The notes under the pieces: model-generated | The model's database searches: none | What the model was told of the DNA's origin: nothing | The model's input: the letters and a program-made list of their open reading frames with translations, nothing else | Shown here: one piece after another, positions 10,896 to 19,158 of the stretch | Layout of the letters: every line of letters starts with the position of its first letter | Position numbering within the stretch: position 1 is the stretch's first letter | Position numbers and translations under genes: made by a program | Source: Saccharopolyspora montiporae | GTDB taxonomy: Bacteria > Actinomycetota > Actinomycetes > Mycobacteriales > Pseudonocardiaceae | Direction: 5' to 3' | DNA length: 64,000 nt | Assembly (NCBI RefSeq): GCF_015209505.1 | Contig: NZ_JADEYC010000007.1 | Coordinates: forward strand, 62,001-126,000

Positions 10896-11483
10896 GTGTC
10901 CGCTCCGCGATCGATGGACCGCCGCACCCGGCGCACCCGTTCGGCGCTGGAAAACGCGCTGCTGCAGCTCATCACCGAGCACGACCTCAACCAGATCTCC
11001 GTCTCCGATGTCGCGGGCAGCGCCGACGTGCACCGGTCGACGTTCTACGAGCACTACACCGACGTGCCCGATCTCGCCGCCGCGGCCTGCACCGAGATGT
11101 TCGACCAGCTGATCTCCGGGGTGCGTGAGCTCTCCGCCGGCGGCGGCCCCTCCGCCGATGTGGCACACGCGGCGCTGACCGGCGTGTTTCGCCACGTCGC
11201 CGAGCACGCGCGGCTGTACACCGCGCTGCTCGGCGACGACGGCAGCGCCCGGGTGATGAATTACCTGCTGACCCGGATGACCACGAGCACGCGCGCGGGC
11301 CTGGCCGAACGCGGCGGCACCGGTGACTCCGCGGCACCGGTACCGCCGTTCATCGCCGGGGCTCTGCTGGCCACGATCATCGACTGGCTGCGCGGCGGCT
11401 GCCCGGGCAGCCCGGAGGAGCTCAGCACCGCGATCTGGCCGCACCTGCTGGCCGCCGCGTCGGCGGAACCCGGCGACCGGTGA
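10896..11483 (+). CDS. TetR-family regulator (short type)
   Basis: 195-residue regulator with a TetR HTH in the N-terminal 60 residues (TRSALENALLQLITEHDLNQISVSDVAGSADVHRSTFYEHY, read in parts) and a C-terminal domain of the TetR_C_7-like kind. The GTG start has no good ribosome site, but TACTAG lies about 10 bases upstream, so the message may be leaderless. It lies 51 bases after the preceding TetR gene on the same strand, and is convergent with the P450 gene at 11524; their stop codons sit in the two arms of one hairpin. Target unknown. Confidence 0.87.
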   Translation: MSAPRSMDRRTRRTRSALENALLQLITEHDLNQISVSDVAGSADVHRSTFYEHYTDVPDLAAAACTEMFDQLISGVRELSAGGGPSADVAHAALTGVFRHVAEHARLYTALLGDDGSARVMNYLLTRMTTSTRAGLAERGGTGDSAAPVPPFIAGALLATIIDWLRGGCPGSPEELSTAIWPHLLAAASAEPGDR

Positions 11484-11526
11484 CGCGCGTGCGGCCCCGG
11501 GTGCGCCCGGCGGCGCACGCGCGTCA
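11481..11526. terminator. Bidirectional terminator overlapping two stop codons
   Basis: 13-bp perfect inverted repeat (11481-11493 and 11514-11526). Each arm begins with a TGA that is the stop codon of the convergent TetR gene or P450 gene respectively, so coding and termination signals are fused. Confidence 0.75.
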
Positions 11527-12744
11527 CCACCGCACCGGCACCTCGCGCAGGCCGCCGACCAGAAGCCCTTCCACGCGTTCCAACTCCGCGCTGGGCACGG
11601 CCAGTTCCAGCGACGGGAGTTCGCGCAGCAGGACCTCCAGCGCCACCTGCAGTTCGGTGCGCGCCAGCGCCTGACCCAGGCAGGAGTGCGGCCCGGCCCC
11701 GAAGGTCAGGTGCGGGTTGGGGCTGCGGCCGAGGTCCATCTCCTCGGCGCCGGCGAAGACCTCCCCGTCCCGGTTGGCGGCGGGCATGCTGCAGATGACG
11801 GTGCTCCCGCCGGGCAGGACGTCGTCGCCGAGTTGCACGTCCTCGCTGAGGTAGCGCCGCAGCCCGAACCCGAGGTTGGCGTCGAAGCGCAGCGCTTCCT
11901 CCACCGCAGTGCGCACCAGCGACGGGTCGGCGACCAGCCGCTGCCACCGGTCGCGGTCGGCCAGCAGCAGGGAGACCATCTTGCCGATCATGTTGGCGGT
12001 CGTCTCGTGCCCGGCCACCAGCAGCGACATCCCGGTGGCGCGGATCTCCTCGTCGGAGAGCCCGCCGTGCTCCGGCCCGCCGTCCAGGATCAGCGCGCCG
12101 AGCAGGTCGTCGCCCGGATCGGCCCGCTTGTCGGCGACGTGCGCGGCCATGTAGTCGGTGAACTCGGCGTGCGCGCGCTGGATCTCCTCGCGGGAGAAGC
12201 GGGTCACGCTCAGGAAGGTGTCCGACCAGTGCGCGAACCGGTCGCGGTCGGCGGCGGGGACGCCGAGGATGTCGCAGATGACGTAGACGGGCAGCGGGAA
12301 CCCGAGCGCGGCCTTGAGGTCGGCCGGGGCGCCGCCGGCGACCATATCGGCGATGAGGTCCTCGGCGATGCCGGCCATGCCCGGGCGCAGCGCGGCCATG
12401 CGCCGGGCGGTGAACCACTTGCCCACGGTGCGCCGCCACCGCTGGTGCTCCTCGCCCTTCGCGGCGATCGCCATGGACGAACCGCCTTCTGCCGCAACAC
12501 CTCCGGTGCCTTCCGGGGCGACACGGGCCGCGCCGGGGTCCTGGCTGGTGGGGCGGGCGAAGCGCGGGTCGGCCAGCAGGTCGCGGACGTCGCCGTGCCG
12601 GGTGAGCAGCTTCGCGCGGTCACCGGTGGGCAGCTCGACCTCGGCCACCGGGCACGTCTGCCGCAGCTGCTCCCACTCGGCGGGCGGATCCAGCGGTCCG
12701 GCCGGCTGCAGGGGGTAGGCCAGGACCTGGTCGTCGGAGTGCAT
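11524..12744 (-). CDS. Cytochrome P450, intact paralogue of the collapsed copy
   Basis: 406-residue bacterial P450. AGHETTAN in helix I, EEALRF in helix K, haem loop FGAGPHSCLG with the Cys near residue 355, and the C-terminal LREVPVRW. ATG at 12744 with AGGAGGA upstream. It shares N-terminal, internal (PADLKAALGFPL) and C-terminal segments with the remnant at 4242-4475, which makes that remnant a paralogue of this gene. Only the TetR gene (convergent) and the copper ATPase (134 bases upstream, same strand) are near; no ferredoxin. Substrate unknown. Confidence 0.92.
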   Translation of the reverse strand: MHSDDQVLAYPLQPAGPLDPPAEWEQLRQTCPVAEVELPTGDRAKLLTRHGDVRDLLADPRFARPTSQDPGAARVAPEGTGGVAAEGGSSMAIAAKGEEHQRWRRTVGKWFTARRMAALRPGMAGIAEDLIADMVAGGAPADLKAALGFPLPVYVICDILGVPAADRDRFAHWSDTFLSVTRFSREEIQRAHAEFTDYMAAHVADKRADPGDDLLGALILDGGPEHGGLSDEEIRATGMSLLVAGHETTANMIGKMVSLLLADRDRWQRLVADPSLVRTAVEEALRFDANLGFGLRRYLSEDVQLGDDVLPGGSTVICSMPAANRDGEVFAGAEEMDLGRSPNPHLTFGAGPHSCLGQALARTELQVALEVLLRELPSLELAVPSAELERVEGLLVGGLREVPVRW

Positions 12745-12878
12745 TCCGTCCTCCTGTTCGGCAGTGCGATGCCGGAGCGGTCCGCACCGCCCGGGCTCGG
12801 CAAGGTGGCCCGTTCCCCTACAGGTGTCGGCAAACCACCACGTGCAGCCTACACATCGCGGCCGAGCGCCGGCATCCG

Positions 12879-14921
12879 TCAGGCGGACGCGGGCCCCGGG
12901 CGCAGGTCCATCCGGCGCAGCAGCTGGGCGTTGAGCGCCACGACGACGGTGGACAGCGACATGAGCACCGCACCGACCGACATCGGGAGTACGAAACCGA
13001 TCCCGGCCAGCACCCCGGCCGCCAGCGGTACGGACACGAGGTTGTACCCGGCCGCCCACCAGAGGTTCTGCTTCATCTTGCGGTAGCCCGCCTCGGACAG
13101 CTCGATCACCGACAGCACCGAGCGCGGATCGTCGCTGGCGAGGATGACGCCCGCCGACGCGATGGCCACATCGGTGCCCGCCCCGATCGCGATGCCGACG
13201 TCGGCCCGGGCCAGCGCGGGCGCGTCGTTGACACCGTCGCCGACCATGGCCACCCGGTCGCCCTCGCGCTGCAGATCCCGGACCCGGGCGGATTTGTCCT
13301 CCGGGCGCACCTGGGCGAACGTGCGGTCGATGCCCAGCTGACCGGCCACCGAGCGCGCCACCGCCTCGGCGTCGCCGGTGATCATCGCGACCCGGATCCC
13401 GCGGCGGTGCAGCGCGGTCACGGCCTGCCGCGACTCCGGACGGATCTCGTCGGTGAGCTCCAGCGCGCCGAGCACCTGCCCGTCCCGCAGCACGTGCAAC
13501 GTGGTCGCGCCGTGCTCCCGCCACTGCGCGGCGACCGGAACTTCGGCGGCACCGAGCTGCGCCAGCAGCCGCGGACCGCCCACCCGGACCTCGCCGCCCT
13601 CGACCTGCGCGCGCACACCGGTCCCGGGTTCGGAACCGAACCCGGTGGCGGCCGGCACGGCCAGTCCGCGGTCCGCGCACGCTTGCAGGACCGCCCGGGC
13701 CAGCGGGTGCTCGCTGCCGGACTCGGCCGCGGCGGCCAAGCGCAGCACAGTGTCCTCGTCGGTTCCGGCGACCGCGTGCACCGCGGCGAGGCCGGGGGCG
13801 CCGCGCGTGAGGGTCCCGGTCTTGTCGAAGAGCACGACGTCGATCCGGCGCATCGTCTCCAGGGCCAGCCGGTCCTTGACGAGGACACCGCCGCGGGCGG
13901 CGCGTTCGGTGGCGATGGACACGACCAGCGGGATCGCCAGGCCCAGCGCGTGCGGGCAGGCGATCACCAGCACCGTGATCGTGCGCACCACCGAGACGTC
14001 GGGCAGGCCCAGCAGCGTCCAGACCGCGGCGGTGAGCACCGCGGCGCCCAGGGCGAACCAGAACAACCACGCCGCCGCGGTGTCGGCGATGCGCTGCGCC
14101 CGCGACGACGAGTTCTGCGCCTGGGACACCAGCCGCTGGATCCCGGCCAGCGCGGTGTCCTGCCCGGTGGCGGTCACCTCGATGCGCAGTCCCGAATCGG
14201 TGGCCACCGTGCCCGCGGTGACCTGCTCGCCGATCCCGCGCGGCACGGCGCGGGATTCCCCGGTGACCATGGATTCGTCGATGTCGGCGGCCCCGTCCAG
14301 CACGCACCCGTCGGCCGGGATGCTGCCGCCGGGCCGCACCACGACCACGTCGCCGACCTGCAGCCGGTCCGGGGGCACCGCGACGAGCGCATCGTCCTCG
14401 ACCCGTTCGGCCTGATCGGGCAGCAGCGCCGCCAGCGAGTCGAGCGCCGAGGTCGTGCGCGCCAGCGAGCGCATCTCGATCCAGTGCCCCAGCAGCATGA
14501 TGACGATGAGCAGCGCCAGTTCCCACCAGAAGTCGAGCTGGTGGTCGGCCAGGCCGAGCACGGCGGCCCACGAGGCGAGGAAGGCCACCGTGATCGCCAG
14601 CGCGACCAGCAGCATCATCCCGGGCTTGCGGGACCGGATCTCGCCGGCGGCGCCGGTCAGGAACGGCCGGCCGCCCCAGGCGTACATGACCGTGCCCAGC
14701 ACCGGCGAGACCCAGCCGATCCCGGGCGCGTCCGGCAGCCGATAGCCGATGATCATCGCGAACATGTCCGAGAGCAGCACGACCGGCACCGCGAGAACGA
14801 GCATCAGCCAGAACAGGCGCCGGAACGCGGCGACGTGGTCCCCGTGGTCGTGGTGCCCGTGCTCGCCGTTGCCACTGTGCTCGTCCGCGTCCGTCGCGGA
14901 GGCGCGATCGGAAGTGCTCAT
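12879..14921 (-). CDS. copB: CopB-type copper-exporting P-type ATPase (P1B-3)
   Basis: Inner-membrane heavy-metal pump of 680 residues. His-rich N-terminus (HGHHDHGDH) instead of a CxxC domain; TGES actuator loop near residue 221; CPH in the sixth membrane helix (near 321), which separates Cu(II)/Ag pumps of the CopB group from CPC Cu(I) pumps; DKTGTLT phosphorylation site near 363; HP motif in SEHPLA; GDGVNDAPAL hinge. The last membrane segments contain MSLSTVVVALNAQLL. It follows the PIG-L gene by 32 bases and is probably co-transcribed with it. No CsoR- or CopY-like regulator is next to it, so control is likely in trans. Confidence 0.92.
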   Translation of the reverse strand: MSTSDRASATDADEHSGNGEHGHHDHGDHVAAFRRLFWLMLVLAVPVVLLSDMFAMIIGYRLPDAPGIGWVSPVLGTVMYAWGGRPFLTGAAGEIRSRKPGMMLLVALAITVAFLASWAAVLGLADHQLDFWWELALLIVIMLLGHWIEMRSLARTTSALDSLAALLPDQAERVEDDALVAVPPDRLQVGDVVVVRPGGSIPADGCVLDGAADIDESMVTGESRAVPRGIGEQVTAGTVATDSGLRIEVTATGQDTALAGIQRLVSQAQNSSSRAQRIADTAAAWLFWFALGAAVLTAAVWTLLGLPDVSVVRTITVLVIACPHALGLAIPLVVSIATERAARGGVLVKDRLALETMRRIDVVLFDKTGTLTRGAPGLAAVHAVAGTDEDTVLRLAAAAESGSEHPLARAVLQACADRGLAVPAATGFGSEPGTGVRAQVEGGEVRVGGPRLLAQLGAAEVPVAAQWREHGATTLHVLRDGQVLGALELTDEIRPESRQAVTALHRRGIRVAMITGDAEAVARSVAGQLGIDRTFAQVRPEDKSARVRDLQREGDRVAMVGDGVNDAPALARADVGIAIGAGTDVAIASAGVILASDDPRSVLSVIELSEAGYRKMKQNLWWAAGYNLVSVPLAAGVLAGIGFVLPMSVGAVLMSLSTVVVALNAQLLRRMDLRPGPASA

Positions 14922-14953
14922 CCCGGGATTGTCCGCGAGCCGGCCGCCGCCGA

Positions 14954-15655
14954 CTATCCGGCCGCGGCGAGGTCGGTGACCAGCTCGAAGGCGACCGCGT
15001 ACTGCGTGCCCAATAGCTCACCCGCCCGGCGGGCGTTGCCGACCACGTGGTCCACCGACCACTGCTCGCCGCCGAGCGCGTCGAGGTAGGCGCGGTGCTC
15101 GCGCAGCGCCGCCAGACCGGTCTCCAGCTGTTGCGTGACGTCGACCGCATGGTCGATGCCGGGTGCGTCCGCGACCGCGACCCAGCGCAGCGACGGGAGC
15201 GGTTCCGCGCGCAGTGCGCCCAGCGCGGCCTGCCCCGCGGCGCGGTGGTCGTCGGAGTTCGCACCGCCGAAGGCCCACTGCGCGTGGTGGTTGAGCAGCA
15301 CGACCAGTTCCGGATCGCGGCGGTGCAGCTCGCGGGCGATGTTCGCGCGCAGCTCGGCCGTGTCGACCAGCGCACCGTCCGGGTAGCGCAGGAAGGCGAG
15401 GTCGTGCACGCCGGTGCGCTGCGCGCCCGCACGTTCCTCCTGCTCGCGCAGCGGCCCGGCCTGCGCAGCGGGCATGCCTTCGATGCCCTGTTCCCCGCTG
15501 GTGAGCAGCAGGTAGCTCACCGCCTTGCCCTGCCCGGTCCAGCGCGCGACGGCCGCGGCCGGCCCGTACTCCACGTCGTCCGGGTGCGCCACGACGCACA
15601 CCGCTGTGCGCCAATCCTCGGGCATGGCCCGCAGTTCCGGTTCCGCACCGCTCAT
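14954..15655 (-). CDS. PIG-L/LmbE-family deacetylase
   Basis: 233-residue zinc-dependent amide hydrolase of the family that includes MshB and mycothiol conjugate amidase. The N-terminal metal motif AHPDDVE (about residues 22-28) and the distal histidine region DDHRAAG are intact. ATG at 15655 with GAGGTG upstream is preferred to earlier in-frame codons, which would add a basic non-conserved tail. It precedes the copper ATPase closely. Substrate unknown; it is shorter than MshB, so it is more likely a GlcNAc- or antibiotic-type deacetylase. Any tie to copper handling is only by adjacency. Confidence 0.88.
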   Translation of the reverse strand: MSGAEPELRAMPEDWRTAVCVVAHPDDVEYGPAAAVARWTGQGKAVSYLLLTSGEQGIEGMPAAQAGPLREQEERAGAQRTGVHDLAFLRYPDGALVDTAELRANIARELHRRDPELVVLLNHHAQWAFGGANSDDHRAAGQAALGALRAEPLPSLRWVAVADAPGIDHAVDVTQQLETGLAALREHRAYLDALGGEQWSVDHVVGNARRAGELLGTQYAVAFELVTDLAAAG

Positions 15656-16080
15656 CGCGCCACCTCGCTTCCCCGCGCGCCGGGCGGGAGGCCACAGCGA
15701 GGCGGGCACCACGCCGGCACCGGCCCGAACGCGACGATGCTCGCGGTGTACCCCAGCAGCTGCCGGTGGAACCGGCCTTGCCGCTGCCGGGCGAGTCGAG
15801 CACCAGCGCACCCTTCCCGGAGAACGGCCGGGTGTCCACGAGGGTCGCCGAGATCGCCGGCACCGCCATCAGTCCCACCCGCCGGACGATCCGACGGTGC
15901 TCGTCGTTGCGGCCGACTCCGCACTCCTGGACGAGTCCACTGCGGACCTATCCGAGCTCGCCGATCAGCGTTGGATGACCGCGCGCAGAACAACCCGGTC
16001 GCCGACAACGCCGCCCAGCTGGGCTTCCTCCGCAACGGCACTGGACCCGCCGGGTGGTGCGAGCTGAGCGGACCGCCCGA
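15656..16080. other. Gene-free region, possibly decayed coding DNA
   Basis: About 425 bases between the PIG-L gene and the methyltransferase, both on the minus strand. Minus-strand frames contain short protein-like stretches (for example FSGKGALVLDSPGSGKAGST near 15800, then, one frame over, LLGYTASIVAFG near 15750) that would join only with a frameshift. I cannot assign them to a family. No RNA gene or clear promoter seen. Confidence 0.4.
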
Positions 16081-16740
16081 TCATCCCGGTTTGCGGGCCA
16101 GCACGAAGGCTTGCGGGGTGCGCTCCGGGAAATCGCCGCCGACATCGGCTTCCCGGACGGTGCGCGCGCACGGCTGCAGGCCCGCCCGCCGCAGCATCGC
16201 GACCACGTCCTCCGGGTGGCGCCGGTGGAAGTCCAGCGCGACCGCGTGCTCGCCGAAGGACTCGTAGTGCACGACGCCCTCCCCGGCCTGGAACCCGAGC
16301 TGCAGATAGCCACCCGGCGCGAGGGTGCGGGCGAATTCGGCGAACGCCCGCGGCAGCTGCTCGTCCGGGACGTGGATGGTCGAGTACCAGGCCACGATCC
16401 CGGCCAGACCGGCGTCGTCCAGCGCGAGGTCGGTCATCGTGCCCACCTCGAAGCGCAGCTCGGGATGGGCACGGCGTGCGAGCGCGACCATGCGCGGGGC
16501 GAGATCGATGCCGAACACCGGCAGGCCCAGCCCGGCCAGGTGGGCGCTGATCCGCCCGGTCCCGCACCCGATGTCGGCGACCGGGCCGGTTTTGGCGCTG
16601 CGCACCAGCTCGGCGAATCCGCCCAGCAGGGCGCGGTCCAGCGGTTTCGCCGCCAGCTCCGCACCGATCCACGCGGCGTAGTCCTCGGCCGCGGCGTCGT
16701 AGGAGCGCCGGGTGCGCTCCGCGGGGTCCGGTTCGCTCAC
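16081..16740 (-). CDS. Class I SAM-dependent methyltransferase
   Basis: 219 residues with a Rossmann-type methyltransferase core: motif I VADIGCGTGRISAHLAG (near residue 53), motif II acidic residue in VFGIDLAPRM, then VAWYSTIHVPDEQLP and LAPGGYLQLGFQAG. The N-terminal SYDAAAEDYAAW is typical of UbiE/Methyltransf_25-type small-molecule enzymes. Start at 16740. It stands alone, divergent from the LysR gene at 16815. Substrate unknown. Confidence 0.85.
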   Translation of the reverse strand: MSEPDPAERTRRSYDAAAEDYAAWIGAELAAKPLDRALLGGFAELVRSAKTGPVADIGCGTGRISAHLAGLGLPVFGIDLAPRMVALARRAHPELRFEVGTMTDLALDDAGLAGIVAWYSTIHVPDEQLPRAFAEFARTLAPGGYLQLGFQAGEGVVHYESFGEHAVALDFHRRHPEDVVAMLRRAGLQPCARTVREADVGGDFPERTPQAFVLARKPG

Positions 16741-16814
16741 CGGGGCAGCCTAGAGCAACCCCGGTGCGGTGTCGCCGGGATCGGGGACCATCCGGGCGGC
16801 GTTACGGTCAGCGC

Positions 16815-17768
16815 ATGTCCAACGGGGAGAGCGTGCCGCGCTACACGATGCGGCAGTTGGCGGCGTTCGTGGCGGTGGCCGAGACCGGCACGATCAGCGC
16901 CGCAGCGGAGCGGCTGCACGCATCGCACTCGGCACTGGCCGCGGCGGTCACCGACCTGGAGCGGGCGCTGAACGTGCAGCTGACCGTGCGGCGCCGGGCG
17001 CACGGCGTGCGGTTGACGCCCACCGGGGAGACCGTGCTGATCCGGGCGCGGGCGCTGCTGCACCAGGCCACCGAACTGCAGGCCGATGCGGGCGGGCCGG
17101 GCGGTGGGGTGTCCGGTCCGCTGGCGCTCGGCTGCTACACCTCGCTGGGCCCCACGGTGCTGCCCTCGCTGCTGCGCTCCTACACCGTGCGCTACCCGCA
17201 GACCCGGGTCGAGCTGCACGAGGACACGCAGAACCGGCTGCGCAAGCAGCTCGTCGACGGCGAGGTCGACCTGGTCATCGCCTACGCGCTGGACCTGCCC
17301 GACGAGTGGCGGACCGCCGTGCTGGGCACCCGCCGCCCGCACGTCCTGGTCGGCCCGGAGCACCCGCTGACCGGGGCCGACGGGCCGGTGCGGCTGGCCG
17401 AGCTCGCCGAGGACCCGATGATCCTGCTCGACGCGCCGCCCAGCTCGTACCACGCGCTGGAGGTCTGCCGGCAGGCCGGGTTCGAACCGCGGGTGGCCTA
17501 CCGGACGCAGAACTACGAGACCGCGCGCGCCTTCGTGGGCCGCGATCTCGGCTGGACGCTGCTCGTGCAGCGCCCGGCACCGGAGGTCACCTACGAAGGG
17601 CTGCCGGTGGTCGTCAAGGAGTTGCACGATCCGCGGCCGGACCCGGTCGGGGTGGTCGTGGCCTGGCACCGCGGCTCCATGCTCAGCCGGGCTGCGCGGG
17701 CATTCATCCGGTTCGCGACGTCCGAGCCGGAGGATTCCGCGGATTTTCCGGGGAACCACCCCCGATAG
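16815..17768 (+). CDS. LysR-family regulator of the homogentisate operon
   Basis: 317-residue LysR regulator: N-terminal winged HTH (RQLAAFVAVAETGTISAAAERLHASHSALAAAV, read in parts) and a periplasmic-binding-like effector domain from about residue 95. It lies directly upstream of, and on the same strand as, the transporter-hydroxylase-hmgA-fahA operon, with an 88-base gap that contains GC-rich inverted repeats near 17807-17835. Many LysR genes are divergent from their target; here the tandem layout suggests it may be part of, or read through into, the operon. Likely inducer: a hydroxyphenylacetate or homogentisate (inference). Confidence 0.88.
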   Translation: MSNGESVPRYTMRQLAAFVAVAETGTISAAAERLHASHSALAAAVTDLERALNVQLTVRRRAHGVRLTPTGETVLIRARALLHQATELQADAGGPGGGVSGPLALGCYTSLGPTVLPSLLRSYTVRYPQTRVELHEDTQNRLRKQLVDGEVDLVIAYALDLPDEWRTAVLGTRRPHVLVGPEHPLTGADGPVRLAELAEDPMILLDAPPSSYHALEVCRQAGFEPRVAYRTQNYETARAFVGRDLGWTLLVQRPAPEVTYEGLPVVVKELHDPRPDPVGVVVAWHRGSMLSRAARAFIRFATSEPEDSADFPGNHPR

Positions 17769-17856
17769 TCCCGCTTTTCCCCGACCCCGCTCGCTGGACA
17801 GGATCAGCCGCGACGCGAGCAGCGCGGCTCGCGCCGACCGGAAAGCGAGTGGAGCT

Positions 17857-19158
17857 ATGACGGCCACCGACGTCCACAGATCCGCCGTGCCACCGAAGCA
17901 GGCCCGCAGGGCGGTGCTGTCCAGCTTCGTCGGCACCGCCATCGAGTGGTACGACTTCTTCATCTACGGGACGGCCGCGGCCCTGGTCATCGGGCCGCAG
18001 TTCTTCCCGGCCAGTTCATCGCTGGCCAGCACGCTGGCCGCGTTCACCACGTTCGCAGTGGGCTTCCTGGCCCGCCCCTTCGGCGGGGTGGTGATGGGCC
18101 ATTTCGGCGACCGCATCGGGCGCAAGTCGATGCTCGTGCTGTCGTTGACCATGATGGGCCTGGCCACGGTCGGCATCGGCCTGCTGCCCACCTACGCCAC
18201 GATCGGCGTCGCCGCACCGGTGCTGCTGGTGCTGCTGCGGTTCGCGCAGGGCATCGGGGTCGGCGGCGAATGGGGCGGTGCGGCGCTGATCGCCACCGAA
18301 TCGGCGGCCCCCGGCAAACGCGGCCTGTACGGCGCGGCGCCGCAGCTGGGCGTCCCGGCGGGCGTGCTCGGCGCGAACCTGGCGTTCCTGCTGATCACCC
18401 AGTTGCTGACCGATGAGCAGTTCCAGTCCTGGGGCTGGCGGGTGCCGTTCCTGGTCAGCGCGGTGCTGGTCTTGGTGGCGCTGTGGATCCGGATGGGCGT
18501 GCTGGAAAGCCCGGACTTCGCCGAGGTCAAGGATTCCGCCGAGGTCGAGCGGATGCCGATCGTGCAGGTGCTGCGCAGGCAGTGGCGCACCGTGCTGCTG
18601 GCGGCGGGCACCTTCGTGGCCACCAACGGCATCGCCTACGTGTTCATGGTCTGGGTGCTCACCTACGGCACCGAGCAGCTCGGGTTCAGCAGGCCGGCGA
18701 TGCTGTGGCTGCTCATCGCCGCCTGTCCGGTGTGGATGGCCGGGATGGCGTTCAGCGCTTGGCTTTCCGACCTGGTCGGCCGCCGGCGGGTCTACGTGCG
18801 CGCTTCGGTCGTGCTGCTGGTCGTCTCGGCGCTGTTCTTCCCGTTGCTGGACACCGGTTCCCCGGTGCTGATGCTGCTGGCCATGCTGGTGCTCGGGGCG
18901 GCGCTGGGCTGCACCGCCGGTCCGCAGTCGGCGCTGTTCGCCGAGTTGTTCCCCGCGCGGCTGCGCTACAGCGGCGCGTCGCTGGGCTACCAGATCGGTT
19001 CGATCCTCGGCGGCGGGTTCGCCCCGATCGCGGCGACCTCGTTGCTGGCCGCGTTCGGCACGTCGTGGGCCGTGACCGGATACTTCGTCCTGCTGGCGCT
19101 GATCAGCCTCGTGGCGATCATGCTGCTGCCCGAGACCCGCAAGGGGGCCGACGGATGA
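17857..19158 (+). CDS. MHS-family MFS transporter, aromatic-acid uptake candidate
   Basis: 433-residue inner-membrane symporter with 12 predicted helices. N-terminal GTAIEWYDFFIYGTAAAL and GHFGDRIGRKSMLV are signatures of the metabolite:H+ symporter group (ShiA, ProP and PcaT relatives). GGAG upstream of the ATG. Its stop overlaps the hydroxylase start by ATGA, so it is translationally coupled to the catabolic genes. Probably imports the aromatic acid that the flavin hydroxylase acts on. Confidence 0.9.
   Translation: MTATDVHRSAVPPKQARRAVLSSFVGTAIEWYDFFIYGTAAALVIGPQFFPASSSLASTLAAFTTFAVGFLARPFGGVVMGHFGDRIGRKSMLVLSLTMMGLATVGIGLLPTYATIGVAAPVLLVLLRFAQGIGVGGEWGGAALIATESAAPGKRGLYGAAPQLGVPAGVLGANLAFLLITQLLTDEQFQSWGWRVPFLVSAVLVLVALWIRMGVLESPDFAEVKDSAEVERMPIVQVLRRQWRTVLLAAGTFVATNGIAYVFMVWVLTYGTEQLGFSRPAMLWLLIAACPVWMAGMAFSAWLSDLVGRRRVYVRASVVLLVVSALFFPLLDTGSPVLMLLAMLVLGAALGCTAGPQSALFAELFPARLRYSGASLGYQIGSILGGGFAPIAATSLLAAFGTSWAVTGYFVLLALISLVAIMLLPETRKGADG

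Noticed and set aside
11524-15432. A 1302-codon minus-strand open frame spanning P450, ATPase and PIG-L regions
   Set aside because: Only its last 406 codons are the P450. The rest is an antiphase frame of the copper ATPase and PIG-L genes, kept open by high GC content.
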